Positions 51,838 to 61,037 of a stretch of 64,000 bases of DNA are shown piece by piece. The first letter of the stretch is position 1, and each line of letters begins with the position of its first letter. The stretch comes from Candidatus Uabimicrobium amorphum (lineage in GTDB: Bacteria > Planctomycetota > Uabimicrobiia > Uabimicrobiales > Uabimicrobiaceae): contig NZ_AP019860.1 in the NCBI RefSeq assembly GCF_009002475.1, positions 5,153,501 through 5,217,500 of the forward strand, in the 5' to 3' direction. The translations under genes were made by a program, and so were the position numbers. Below the pieces are notes generated by a model. It saw only the letters and a list, made by a program, of their open reading frames with translations. It had not been told where the DNA came from and ran no database searches.

Positions 51838-52866
51838 ATGTCTACTCATATAGATAAAGACGCAATAAAAAATGAAGCGCCGACAGCGGCATACCAAACA
51901 AATTTTTCGCAAGGTATGTTTATGAATGCTGTTGAAGAGAAGATTGCACGCGTTTTGGGAGAAGAACTGCCTGCGGAATGTGAAAAACCAGAAATATTGA
52001 TAGAAGCCGCACGTCACTTGTGCCTTGCAAAAGGTGCAAAAAGAATACGCCCTCGCCTTGTTTCTCTCTATGGAGAAGCAATGGAAATTTCTCCACTTGA
52101 ATTACTCGATATATCTGTTGCCGCTGAAATGATTCATGCCGCTAGTCTTCTACACGACGATGTTGTAGACGAAAGTAATTTGCGCCGTGGATTAGAAACG
52201 GTAAATTGTAAGTGGGGGAATAAAGTCGCGGTGTTGGCGGGAGACTTAGTTTTGTCTTTGGGGTTTATCCTTTTGAACAAATATGTTCCCGACATTCATC
52301 GTACAGCTGTTAGAGTTGTCGATTCGATGACACGAGCCGCGATGTTAGAGGTTCAAGCCCGAGGTCGTCTGGACTTCAAGTTAGATGGCTGGTTTTTTAT
52401 TGCCGAAGGAAAAACCGCTAAACTATTTTCGTGGTGTGGACAAGCCGTGGGATTTTACGTCGGGAATGAAGAAGTGGCGGCACGCTTTGAAAAATGCGGG
52501 AAACATTTGGGAATTGCCTTCCAAATGGCAGACGATCTAAGGGATTTACAAGGAAGCGACCCCGGGAAAGAGCGTTTCTCAGATATTCGTAACTTCAATC
52601 CTAGCTTCCCAATCCTAAAGGCAGCAAGTATGGATGAAAGTCTATACCGCGAGATTTGCGAAAATTGGAAAAATCCAGAGCTAGACCAAGAGCAAGTAAA
52701 TAAACTAGGAGAGGCTGTTCTCAGTACTGGTGTTACGGAACTAACAATTCAAGCCTTAGAACGGGAAATTGAGCAGGCGATTGACGCCCTAGGTCCGTAC
52801 CAAAACGTACCCGGTACTATTGAGATTGTCAATTGGACAAAACTATTGCTAGGTAGTGTAAGATAA
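51838..52866 (+). CDS. Polyprenyl diphosphate synthase (trans)
   Basis: A 342-residue trans-prenyltransferase. The two Asp-rich motifs are DDVVD (Asp107-Asp111) and DDLRD (Asp232-Asp236), with GAKRIRPRL before the first. ATG at 51838 has CAGGAAC upstream; a longer frame from a TTG at 51820 is rejected. The product chain length cannot be read with confidence. Being upstream of menF and menD, it probably makes the menaquinone side chain. It is one base from the next gene region, so the operon is compact. Confidence 0.9.
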   Translation: MSTHIDKDAIKNEAPTAAYQTNFSQGMFMNAVEEKIARVLGEELPAECEKPEILIEAARHLCLAKGAKRIRPRLVSLYGEAMEISPLELLDISVAAEMIHAASLLHDDVVDESNLRRGLETVNCKWGNKVAVLAGDLVLSLGFILLNKYVPDIHRTAVRVVDSMTRAAMLEVQARGRLDFKLDGWFFIAEGKTAKLFSWCGQAVGFYVGNEEVAARFEKCGKHLGIAFQMADDLRDLQGSDPGKERFSDIRNFNPSFPILKAASMDESLYREICENWKNPELDQEQVNKLGEAVLSTGVTELTIQALEREIEQAIDALGPYQNVPGTIEIVNWTKLLLGSVR

Positions 52867-52897
52867 CATGGCAAATAACACACAGCAGGAAAGTAAC

Positions 52898-53443
52898 ATG
52901 ACCTCTGCAAAAAAAATAGCTCCTTGGGAAAAAATAGCAACAGATGCTATTGGAGACGCCATAGAGTTTTGGGGTTTTAAGCGCAACCACGGACGTGTAT
53001 GGAGTTTATTATATCTTCACAATCGTCCTTTTGCCGCAACAGAAATTCAGGAAAACTTGGGGCTTTCTAAGGGGGCTGTTTCCATGATTGTACGCGAGTT
53101 AGAAACATGGAAGGTCGTCCATCGCCTGCGCGTAGACGATAATCCTGCTTGGCATTTTGTTGCGGAAACCGATCTCATGCAAATGATTATCCATGTGGTT
53201 AATCAGAGAGAAACAGGTGTTGTTTCACGCATTTGTGAACAGCTAAAACAGGCAAAAGAGAATTGTGATTTTCCAGAAGACACTGATACAGTGCAGCGTT
53301 TACAGCATCTTAACCGCCTATCTTTTTTGTTTAGAGAAATATTAAATATGTTTCTAAAATCAGAAAATTTTGATATGTTTTCCTTTTTGGAAAAAGTAGA
53401 AGAGTTCAAACATTCACTAGAAGAGCAAGCTAAACGAGATTAA
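52898..53443 (+). CDS. GbsR/MarR-like winged-helix regulator
   Basis: A 181-residue transcription regulator with an N-terminal winged helix: GRVWSLLYLHNRPFAATEIQENLGLSKGAVSMIVRELETWKVV is the GbsR/MarR-type recognition region. It is followed by a wing (RVDDNPAWHF) and a C-terminal helical dimerisation or sensor part. The ATG at 52898 has AGGAAAG close upstream and is preferred; an in-frame ATG at 52868 adds ten residues. Embedded in the prenyl/chorismate/menaquinone operon, it may regulate that operon. Ligand unknown. Confidence 0.82.
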   Translation: MTSAKKIAPWEKIATDAIGDAIEFWGFKRNHGRVWSLLYLHNRPFAATEIQENLGLSKGAVSMIVRELETWKVVHRLRVDDNPAWHFVAETDLMQMIIHVVNQRETGVVSRICEQLKQAKENCDFPEDTDTVQRLQHLNRLSFLFREILNMFLKSENFDMFSFLEKVEEFKHSLEEQAKRD

Positions 53444-53444
53444 A

Positions 53445-54305
53445 ATGAACAATTATGAAACACGAGATAATGTCGCGAAAACCACGGCACAGTCTCCTTA
53501 TTTATTTAGCCGTAAAGACGAAAACCACCAAACGACAATACCTATTGGCAACACTGTCGTTGGCGGAGATAAGGTTCTGTTTTTCGCCGGCCCTTGCTCT
53601 GTCGAGAGCAGACAGCAAATTATGGATATTGCTTACGAACTCAAAGAGGCAGGTGCCACTGCTCTTCGAGGTGGCGCCTTTAAACCACGTACATCGCCTT
53701 ATAGTTTTCAAGGGCACGAAGAGAAAGCTTTAGAGTGGCTTTGTGAAGTACGGGAAAAAACAGGGCTTGCTATTGTCACCGAAATCATGGACCCACAATT
53801 AGTCCCTGTTTTTGAGCAATATGTAGATATTTTGCAAATTGGTTCGCGCAATATGCAAAACTTCGTATTGTTAAAAGCGGTGGGGAAAAGTAAATTACCC
53901 GTGTTGTTAAAAAGAGGTATGAGTAGCACTATTCATGAGTTTTTGCTAGCGGCAGAATATGTTTTGTCTCAAGGTAACCCAAATGTAATTTTATGTGAGC
54001 GTGGCATACGAACCTTTGAAAATGCGACGCGTAATACCTTTGACATAAATGCCATTCCCGTATTACGCGAAAAGACTCATCTGCCGATTATTGCCGACCC
54101 CAGCCATGGAACAGGAAATGCAAAATATGTTTTAGCTGTGTCGCGCGGAGCAGTCGCTGCGGGGGCCGACGGGCTATTGGTTGAAGTTCACTTTTCTCCC
54201 GATGATGCTTTGTCAGATGGAGACCAAAGTATTCAACCACAAGAATTTCGTTTATTGGTGGAGCAAATTAATAGTATCGCACATGCCGTTAATCGTACCA
54301 TTTAG
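53445..54305 (+). CDS. aroF: 3-deoxy-7-phosphoheptulonate synthase (DAHP synthase, type I-beta)
   Basis: A 286-residue first enzyme of the shikimate pathway, condensing phosphoenolpyruvate and erythrose-4-phosphate. Motifs: FFAGPCSVES (metal Cys), GGAFKPRTSPYSFQG (PEP and sugar binding), QIGSRNMQNF, LLKRGMS, DPSHGTG and EVHFSP. The order fits the AroA(I-beta)/KDO8P synthase-like type of Bacillus and Thermotoga, but the N-terminal ferredoxin-like regulatory domain of Thermotoga is absent, so feedback control by Tyr may be missing. It precedes menF by two bases and supplies chorismate. Confidence 0.93.
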   Translation: MNNYETRDNVAKTTAQSPYLFSRKDENHQTTIPIGNTVVGGDKVLFFAGPCSVESRQQIMDIAYELKEAGATALRGGAFKPRTSPYSFQGHEEKALEWLCEVREKTGLAIVTEIMDPQLVPVFEQYVDILQIGSRNMQNFVLLKAVGKSKLPVLLKRGMSSTIHEFLLAAEYVLSQGNPNVILCERGIRTFENATRNTFDINAIPVLREKTHLPIIADPSHGTGNAKYVLAVSRGAVAAGADGLLVEVHFSPDDALSDGDQSIQPQEFRLLVEQINSIAHAVNRTI

Positions 54306-54307
54306 GA

Positions 54308-55690
54308 ATGTTAGACGTGAGAGCTGCAGAAAATCTCAATGAATTCAGTGACATATCTTATATCAAAAAAACGATGTTACATCAGTTACAATGTTTTTTT
54401 AATCAGAAAAACATTGAAGACCGTCGTTTAGAAATAGAAATAGAAGATATCGATATTATTTCTTGGTTACGAATTCAAAATTACAATGAAAAAGTGTACT
54501 GGCAGAATCGCGACAGAACACTTATTGCCGCAGGAGTGGGAGTTGCAGATTTTTTAAAAGCAAAACGTTTATCTGATTGTCATTTTGCAAATGTCAATTC
54601 GTTACCCGCAAATATGCGTTTCTACGGTGGCATGCGCTTTAATGTAAATTCTGTGGTGGGAACTCCGTGGGAAAAGTTTGGTGAAATTGCATTTTTTATT
54701 CCGCAATTCGAAATATGCAAGAAAAACGCGAAAACTTTCTTTGCAGTGAACATCATTGTAAAAGAGGAAATGAACCATGCGCGTTTGTACGAGTCAATTG
54801 TGGAAGAGTTGAACAGTCTCGATTTTTCACTGCCTCCTACGCCGCGTTTCGAAGACTTCTATCGCGAACGTGTCAACGTTCCAAATTTCGAAGAATGGCA
54901 GGAACAGTTTGCCGAAATCCAAAGGCAGTTCTCGACAAAAGAAATTCAAAAAATTGTCCTATCGAGACGTAGTACTTTAAAATTTCCGAAATATGTAGAT
55001 GGATTTTGTCTACTGCAGCATCTAACCAATACCCAAGCGAATACATATAATTTTTATTTGCAATGGCATAAAGACTGTGCTTTCGTAGGTGCAACTCCCG
55101 AAAGACTTTATTATCGCAAAGATAACCGTATATTTAGCGAAGCCGTTGCTGGTACACGAAGACGTGGGCAAGATGCGATAAAAGATAAAGAATTGGGTGA
55201 CGACTTGCTGTCGAGTACAAAAGACATTCGTGAACATCAGCTTGTCGTTGAAAACATAAAGCAAGTTTTTGACAAGATTTGTAAAAATTACAGTTGTCCA
55301 TCATCACCCGTTTTAATGCGATTGAAAAACTTACAGCATTTATACACGTCGTTTGAAGGTGTACTTAACGAAAAAACGATTGATGGAGATATCTTGCAGT
55401 TATTACACCCTACCGCGGCTGTTTGTGGCTTACCAAAGCAAAAAAATATGGATGAAATCGAAAAATTAGAAAGTTTCGACCGCGGGTGGTTTGCAGGACC
55501 TATTGGATGGCTGGAGAAAGACTGTGCTGAATTTGCTGTGGCAATACGCTCTTGTGTCGTACAGAAAAATACTCTATATCTTTTTGCCGGAGCGGGGATT
55601 GTCAAAAGCTCTTGTGTAAAAAAAGAATGGAATGAAATAGAAGATAAGATGAAAAATTTTGATTGCATTTTTCGTAAAGTAACTGAGTAA
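54308..55690 (+). CDS. menF: Isochorismate synthase
   Basis: A 460-residue chorismate-binding enzyme converting chorismate to isochorismate for menaquinone. C-terminal hallmarks: FVGATPERL, SEAVAGTRRRG, EHQLVVENI, LHPTAAVCGLPK, DRGWFAGPIGWL, FAGAGIV. The N-terminal 180 residues are divergent, as usual. Its stop TAA overlaps the ATG of menD by one base (TAATG), so the two are coupled. Confidence 0.93.
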   Translation: MLDVRAAENLNEFSDISYIKKTMLHQLQCFFNQKNIEDRRLEIEIEDIDIISWLRIQNYNEKVYWQNRDRTLIAAGVGVADFLKAKRLSDCHFANVNSLPANMRFYGGMRFNVNSVVGTPWEKFGEIAFFIPQFEICKKNAKTFFAVNIIVKEEMNHARLYESIVEELNSLDFSLPPTPRFEDFYRERVNVPNFEEWQEQFAEIQRQFSTKEIQKIVLSRRSTLKFPKYVDGFCLLQHLTNTQANTYNFYLQWHKDCAFVGATPERLYYRKDNRIFSEAVAGTRRRGQDAIKDKELGDDLLSSTKDIREHQLVVENIKQVFDKICKNYSCPSSPVLMRLKNLQHLYTSFEGVLNEKTIDGDILQLLHPTAAVCGLPKQKNMDEIEKLESFDRGWFAGPIGWLEKDCAEFAVAIRSCVVQKNTLYLFAGAGIVKSSCVKKEWNEIEDKMKNFDCIFRKVTE

Positions 55691-57426
55691 TGAATTTACA
55701 ACATCAAAATATCAATGCGTTTTGGTCGAGCCTGATCGTAGAAGAATGCCTGCGCAATAAGATAACACACTTTTGCATTTCCCCCGGTTCACGCTCTTCA
55801 CCTCTTACCTGTGCAATTGCCCGTGCAACGAAAGCACATAAAAAAATATTTTACGACGAACGCGCAGCGGCATTTTATGCTGTCGGGTACGCACGCGCCA
55901 CCGGGAAACCTGCTGTTCTAGTTTGTACCTCTGGAACCGCCGTAGCAAATTACTTACCAGCAGTTGTTGAAGCTGCGGTAGACCACATACCTCTTATTAT
56001 TTTATCAGCGGACCGCCCTCCTGAGTTGCTTAGCACAGGAGCAAATCAAACCATCACCCAACCCAATATATATGGACACTACTGTACATGGCAAACAAAT
56101 TTACCATGTGCGACGGAAGAAATTCCTGCGACATTTGTTCTTACCACAATAGACCAAGCAATTTACCAAGCAACAAACTTTCGCGGTGTCGTTCACATTA
56201 ATTGTATGTTTCGTGAACCACTGGCTCCTTCTAAGGGAGAGTTAAGTGATCAGTATATCGACATATGTCCGCGGTGGGTAAATAGCACCAAACCATATAC
56301 TTTTTATGAGTCAACTATTGTGCAACCTCAAGATTTTTCCTATATTGTAAGTGAGGTTGAGAGAGCACGGCGTGGAATTATTGTTGTGGGAAGGTTGAAC
56401 AACAATGAGGATATGCATTCCATTGAAAAATTTCTGATGGAATGTGGCTGGCCGGTTTTTGTCGATATGTGTAGTAATCTACGGTTGAAAACACATGAAA
56501 ATTTTATGCGACATTTTGACAGTATATTGCTAGATAAACCTAAATGGAAGGATTACAAAGCAGATTGTATCATTCACATTGGTGAACAATTTATTTCAAA
56601 GCGATTGTTGCAATTTATCGATTATTGCCAACCTCAAACATATATTGTTGTTAAAAGGAGTAGTAGACGCTTCGATCCGCAACATATTGTGACACATCAC
56701 ATTCAAAGTGACTGTAGTGTGTTTTGTCGTGCAATGTATGAGCACACTCCATGGAATATTGATGAAAATTTCAAGAAGAGCCTACAGGAAAAACAACAAG
56801 TTATTGAGAATGTACAACAAAAATATTTAGAGACAGTTCCTTTGCTAAATGAACTTAGTGTGGTAATGTTTATTACCGAGCTCCTCCATTGCGGTAATCA
56901 GGGACTTTTTGTGGGAAATAGTTTAGCTATTCGCTACTTTGATATGTATGCGCAAGGTAAAGAAAATATTTTTGTGTCAAGCAATCGTGGGGCGAGTGGA
57001 ATCGATGGCAACTTAGCAACTGCTGTGGGAATGGCACAGGGACTACAGGGAGGAATAACCGTTGTGTTGGGAGATATTTCTCTTCTTCATGACTTAAATT
57101 CCCTATTGTTACTTAAAAATAGTGACTTTCCTATCTATCTCGTTGTTTTGAACAATCAGGGGGGAAGCATTTTTGAAAAACTGCCCATTGCGGAATTTGT
57201 AGATGTTTTTGAGGAGTACTTTATCACTCCGCACAACCTTACATTTGAAAAAGCGGCAGAGATGTTTTCTATTGACTACTTTTTTCCTAAAACGACTCAG
57301 GACTTTTGCCAGATGTACCAGAGCTGTTTGCAACAAAAAAAATCATGCTTCATTGAAATTAAAACATCGCGGCATTATAATACGCAGATACAAGAAAAAT
57401 TGAATCAACTTATTGTTACTTCTTAG
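55690..57426 (+). CDS. menD: SEPHCHC synthase (menaquinone biosynthesis)
   Basis: A 578-residue thiamine-diphosphate enzyme joining 2-oxoglutarate to isochorismate, the first committed step to menaquinone. The N-terminal signature CISPGSRSSPLT, FYDERAAAFYAVGYA with the catalytic Glu near residue 57, CTSGTAVANYLPAVVEA, SADRPPEL and ANQTI are all diagnostic. Late GNSLAIRYFD and ASGIDGNLATAVG hold the ThDP-binding part. The remaining men genes (menH, C, E, B, A) are not in this window. Confidence 0.95.
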   Translation: MNLQHQNINAFWSSLIVEECLRNKITHFCISPGSRSSPLTCAIARATKAHKKIFYDERAAAFYAVGYARATGKPAVLVCTSGTAVANYLPAVVEAAVDHIPLIILSADRPPELLSTGANQTITQPNIYGHYCTWQTNLPCATEEIPATFVLTTIDQAIYQATNFRGVVHINCMFREPLAPSKGELSDQYIDICPRWVNSTKPYTFYESTIVQPQDFSYIVSEVERARRGIIVVGRLNNNEDMHSIEKFLMECGWPVFVDMCSNLRLKTHENFMRHFDSILLDKPKWKDYKADCIIHIGEQFISKRLLQFIDYCQPQTYIVVKRSSRRFDPQHIVTHHIQSDCSVFCRAMYEHTPWNIDENFKKSLQEKQQVIENVQQKYLETVPLLNELSVVMFITELLHCGNQGLFVGNSLAIRYFDMYAQGKENIFVSSNRGASGIDGNLATAVGMAQGLQGGITVVLGDISLLHDLNSLLLLKNSDFPIYLVVLNNQGGSIFEKLPIAEFVDVFEEYFITPHNLTFEKAAEMFSIDYFFPKTTQDFCQMYQSCLQQKKSCFIEIKTSRHYNTQIQEKLNQLIVTS

Positions 57427-57440
57427 CATGGATATGAAAT

Positions 57441-57995
57441 ATGGCAGCATATTTAAAAGAAATAAAAAGTGATGCATCCGGTAAATCTTATAGTGTTTGT
57501 AGTGACAAAAACTATTTTCTTATCGGTCGCAAGAAAGAGAACGACCTGGTAATAGGGGTTAGTGAGGTATCACGTTTTAATTGTTTTATTGCTGTTCATC
57601 CACAAAGTAAAGATTTATATCTGTTTTCGACATCGCGCAATCGCAATATTCTCTACAATGCCAATGTTTGCGATTTTAGTTCTAAGGAGTCGATTGTCGC
57701 AAGCTCCTTAGATGCATTATTGAGTATGCAAACGGGTGTACCTGTTAGCGAGGTGCCGACAAAAAATGAAAAAGGCGATCAGTTAATTGATGCTGAAAAT
57801 ATGGAAAACTTAGGATTTTTTCGCGTGGGAGGGTTTAAGAAAATTAGAGATATTTTGCCTGTTCTTGACGAATTGCAACAAGTGGAATATTTTGAACATT
57901 GTATCAAAGAGGGAGCTGTTAAACTTAAAAGCGAAAGTTTTATTGGGATACGAACGTCATCAATTGAAATTGTCTATCAATTGATGATTGAATAG
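57441..57995 (+). CDS. FHA-like protein upstream of Ser/Thr kinase
   Basis: A 184-residue soluble protein. Residues about 23-75 resemble a forkhead-associated domain: FLIGRKKENDLVI, VSRFNCFIAV (where FHA has SRxH) and STSRNRN. The family His is not conserved, so phosphothreonine binding is uncertain. The C-terminal half (110-184) has no recognised domain. It lies 37 bases before the kinase gene, a common pairing of FHA readers with Ser/Thr kinases. Confidence 0.6.
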   Translation: MAAYLKEIKSDASGKSYSVCSDKNYFLIGRKKENDLVIGVSEVSRFNCFIAVHPQSKDLYLFSTSRNRNILYNANVCDFSSKESIVASSLDALLSMQTGVPVSEVPTKNEKGDQLIDAENMENLGFFRVGGFKKIRDILPVLDELQQVEYFEHCIKEGAVKLKSESFIGIRTSSIEIVYQLMIE

Positions 57996-58032
57996 GGAAA
58001 TACTTTATAATCTACAAAAGTATAGGAAAAGC

Positions 58033-59151
58033 ATGACGATCGAATGGTTAACTTTTCGATGTACCCATTGTTCGCGATTATCAAATGTTCGAAAAAATAT
58101 AGAGCCAATAGGCAAGTCTTTAAAATGTAGTAAGTGCCAACAAATATTTCTTTTAAGTAATGACAATTTGTGTGAAGCACCAAAAGTGTTGACATTTCAT
58201 TGTCCTAAGTGCGGAGAAGAAATCAAAGTAATTGAAAAAGAGGGAATTTATGGCCGGCAAGTAACATGTCAAAAATGCCATCATAATTTCAGTCTAACAG
58301 AGAAGCGTAAAGACGAGTCAAATTTTTTCGAAAAACAAGAGTTGCCTACCATAATAAATAATAGATATCGAAAAATATCCATGGTAGGTAAAGGAGCTAT
58401 GGGGAAGGTATACGCAGTTTTTGATAACCATCTACAAAAAAAAGTAGCTTTAAAAACTCTTATTACCAAGCACACGGAGGAAAGCGAAAAAAGGTTTTTA
58501 CGCGAAGCAAAACTTACTGCAAGATTAATTCATCCGAATATAGTCGAAATTTATGACTTGGGCGTTATCGACGAACAATATTATTTTACGATGGAGTATG
58601 TTTTCGGAATACTCTTTACCAATGTGCTACAGAGCAGCAAATATAAACGACGTGAGATACTACGAATGTTTGTGAAGCTTTGTTATGCCATTGATTATGC
58701 TCACGAAAAAAACATTATACATCGAGATCTAAAGCCAGACAACATTATGGTCCAGCAAGATGGTGAACCAAAAATTATGGATTTTGGTCTGAGCAAGATG
58801 GTGGGGGATTCGCAGCGACTGACTGCGACGGGGATGATCATGGGTACGATCACTCATATGCCACCAGAACAAGCGTTGGGGAGAATCGATGAAATAGATC
58901 ACCGCGTAGATATATATGCCTTAGGTGTAATTCTATATACACTGTTAACAGATACCATACCTTTTCAAGGAAAAACAGCGTATGAATTGCTACGACAAAT
59001 CGTTAGCGAAGATGCCATCGAACCTCATCATTTAAATCCAAAAATACCACAAAAAATTTCTTTGATATGCATGAAAGCAATCGCCAAAGATAAAGAAGAT
59101 CGCTACGCAAGCGCCGCAGATTTAGCAATGGATTTAGAAGAATTTCTGTAA
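58033..59151 (+). CDS. Soluble Ser/Thr protein kinase with two N-terminal zinc ribbons
   Basis: A 372-residue Hanks-type kinase. ATG at 58033 is preferred (AGGAAAAG upstream) over a longer TTG frame. Residues 5-45 and 55-92 each hold a CxxC...CxxC zinc ribbon (CTHC/CSKC and CPKC/CQKC), as in zinc-ribbon regulators. The kinase has the glycine loop VGKGAMGKVY (residues 118-127), ATP Lys141 in VALKTL, HRDLKPDN (catalytic Asp232) and DFG (Asp250), then MPPEQ. There is no transmembrane helix or sensor domain, so the ribbons may be the sensing or docking part. It follows an FHA-like gene. Confidence 0.93.
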   Translation: MTIEWLTFRCTHCSRLSNVRKNIEPIGKSLKCSKCQQIFLLSNDNLCEAPKVLTFHCPKCGEEIKVIEKEGIYGRQVTCQKCHHNFSLTEKRKDESNFFEKQELPTIINNRYRKISMVGKGAMGKVYAVFDNHLQKKVALKTLITKHTEESEKRFLREAKLTARLIHPNIVEIYDLGVIDEQYYFTMEYVFGILFTNVLQSSKYKRREILRMFVKLCYAIDYAHEKNIIHRDLKPDNIMVQQDGEPKIMDFGLSKMVGDSQRLTATGMIMGTITHMPPEQALGRIDEIDHRVDIYALGVILYTLLTDTIPFQGKTAYELLRQIVSEDAIEPHHLNPKIPQKISLICMKAIAKDKEDRYASAADLAMDLEEFL

Positions 59152-59280
59152 ACTATCTTAATTCTTGTATGTTTTTGGCAAAGTTTACGACTAAGTGGTT
59201 GTCATATAACTCATGCCATGAATATTAGCAAGATGGCTTCTTGCGACAAACGATAATAAATAAAAATTAGGAGAAGAGAA

Positions 59281-59871
59281 ATGCCTAAGTTTTTTGCGTT
59301 AATACTTATATTTTTAGTAGCGTGTAGTCAAAGTAATAGTCAGGTGAACGACAATAAACCGGCAAAGAAGAACAACGCTAATGTGAAAAAGGTGGTAAAG
59401 ACAGAGCAAGAGTGGCAAAAAATGATGAGTAAAGAGCGCTACTATGTTATGCGCAAAAAAGGAACAGAAAGCCGCTATAAGGGATATTGGAATTCGAAAG
59501 AAAAGGGAATTTATCACTGTGCAGCGTGCGACGCGCCTCTGTTTTCTTCCGAGACGAAGTATAAATCGGGTACTGGGTGGCCTAGTTTTTGGCAGCCGAT
59601 TGTGGAAGAGAATGTTGGCGAAGTAGAAGATCGCTCTTATGGTATGGTACGTGTTGAGGTTGTTTGCAATGTTTGTGATTCGCATTTGGGGCACGTTTTT
59701 GACGATGGTCCACAACCAACAGGTATGAGGTATTGTATTAACTCTATTTCTCTAGAATTGAGAAAGGGTGCCACGAAACTAGCAAAGAAACCCAAAAAAG
59801 AAGATGTAGATAAAAAAACATCAAAAGAGCAAAAACAATCACCGGAAAATGCGGAAGAAAAAAATAAGTAA
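59281..59871 (+). CDS. msrB: Lipoprotein methionine-R-sulfoxide reductase
   Basis: A 196-residue exported enzyme repairing R-methionine sulfoxide. The lipobox is FLVAC (Cys15). The structural zinc pairs are CAACDA and CNVCDS, the active site is RYCINS (Cys152), and GTGWPSFWQPI and LGHVFDDGP are conserved. A Lys-rich tail (about 35 residues) follows. Envelope location protects exported proteins from oxidation. Monocistronic with its own terminator. Confidence 0.94.
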   Translation: MPKFFALILIFLVACSQSNSQVNDNKPAKKNNANVKKVVKTEQEWQKMMSKERYYVMRKKGTESRYKGYWNSKEKGIYHCAACDAPLFSSETKYKSGTGWPSFWQPIVEENVGEVEDRSYGMVRVEVVCNVCDSHLGHVFDDGPQPTGMRYCINSISLELRKGATKLAKKPKKEDVDKKTSKEQKQSPENAEEKNK

Positions 59872-59873
59872 GC

Positions 59874-59907
59874 TTTTATCCCAGGCTTTTTTGAGCCTGG
59901 GATAAAA
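59874..59907. terminator. Bidirectional intrinsic terminator after msrB
   Basis: TTTTATCCCAGGCT pairs perfectly with AGCCTGGGATAAAA over TTTTTG, between msrB and the convergent metF. Confidence 0.9.
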
Positions 59908-59914
59908 TGTTATT

Positions 59915-60874
59915 TTAGCTAAAAATATCCGCAGCGATTTGCTTGACAGGATTTATTTTTCCCATTGTATAAAAGTGTAGTGAAGGCACTCCATATTCAA
60001 TCAATTCTTGGCACTGTTTCGTACACCACTCTCTTCCTGCATCGCGTACTTCTTTTCCTGTGCGCGCTTCTTCAATCTTTTGCGTCAATTCCACAGGAAT
60101 ATCGATGAAAAAAGTACTCGGCAATATTTGTAACTGTCGCCTAGAAGTTATCGGTTTTAATCCAGGTATGATGGGGACATTAATACCCATTTCGCGGCAT
60201 TTATCTACAAAGCTAAAATACTTTTGATTGTCGAAAAACATTTGTGTTATGACAAACTCAGCCCCCATGTCGATTTTTTTCTTCAGATAGAACATATCTG
60301 TTTCCATGTTGGCTGCCTGATAGTGCTTTTCAGGGTAACCTGCCACTCCAACGCAGAAATTTGTCGCATCCTTGACGACGAGATCTGGATCGATATATTT
60401 TTCATTATTCATATCGTTAATTTGTCCCAGTAAGTCAGACGCATATTGATGTCCGTCTTTTTCGGCGATGAACTGTTTGTCGTGGCTCAGTTTGTCTCCT
60501 TGTAAAGCAAGTATGTTGTGAATTCCCAAAAAGTGTAAGTCAATAAGGGCGTCTTCTGTGACTTGCTTGCTAAAGCCCCCGCACACCATATGGGGTACAA
60601 CGTCAACACCATAGCGATTGATTACCGCTGCGGAAATTCCTACTGTACCAGGACGTTTACGATATGGACGTTTTTCTATTTTTCCATCCGAAGATTCTAC
60701 ATAGGTATAGTCTTGTCTATGATAGGTTACATCAATAAAGGCAGGGTTAAAAGGCATTAACTCATCTATGAGCTTGAAGATACTTCCTATTCCATCTCCT
60801 TTTACAGGAGGTAATAACTCAAAAGAAAAAAGAGGAAGATTTTTAGCGTTTTTTATGTGATCTGTTATTTTCAT
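59915..60874 (-). CDS. metF: 5,10-methylenetetrahydrofolate reductase
   Basis: A 319-residue FAD enzyme reducing methylene-THF to methyl-THF for methionine synthesis. Motifs: LFSFELLPP (catalytic Glu region), FIDVTYH, HMVCGG, LALQGD, EFVITQMFFD and PIIPGLKPI. Length is that of bacterial MetF. ATG at 60874 is chosen over an in-frame TTG two codons upstream. No SAM riboswitch was recognised upstream. Confidence 0.94.
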   Translation of the reverse strand: MKITDHIKNAKNLPLFSFELLPPVKGDGIGSIFKLIDELMPFNPAFIDVTYHRQDYTYVESSDGKIEKRPYRKRPGTVGISAAVINRYGVDVVPHMVCGGFSKQVTEDALIDLHFLGIHNILALQGDKLSHDKQFIAEKDGHQYASDLLGQINDMNNEKYIDPDLVVKDATNFCVGVAGYPEKHYQAANMETDMFYLKKKIDMGAEFVITQMFFDNQKYFSFVDKCREMGINVPIIPGLKPITSRRQLQILPSTFFIDIPVELTQKIEEARTGKEVRDAGREWCTKQCQELIEYGVPSLHFYTMGKINPVKQIAADIFS

Positions 60875-61037
60875 TTGCAATATCTAGTCTGAATTATGAG
60901 GATTGAACTTGGTTGATTTTTGTGGCACTTTTATATCGTGCTACAAAAGTAAACAAACTTTAAATGTGGACACGTTTTGTTTCGTATCCTATCATATGAA
61001 AATGTACATTTGTTGTCAACATAGGATGGAAGGCATT

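Noticed and set aside
60875..61037. SAM riboswitch in front of metF
   Set aside because: No recognisable conserved helices or kink-turn sequence, and the leader is short and shared with the divergent helicase.
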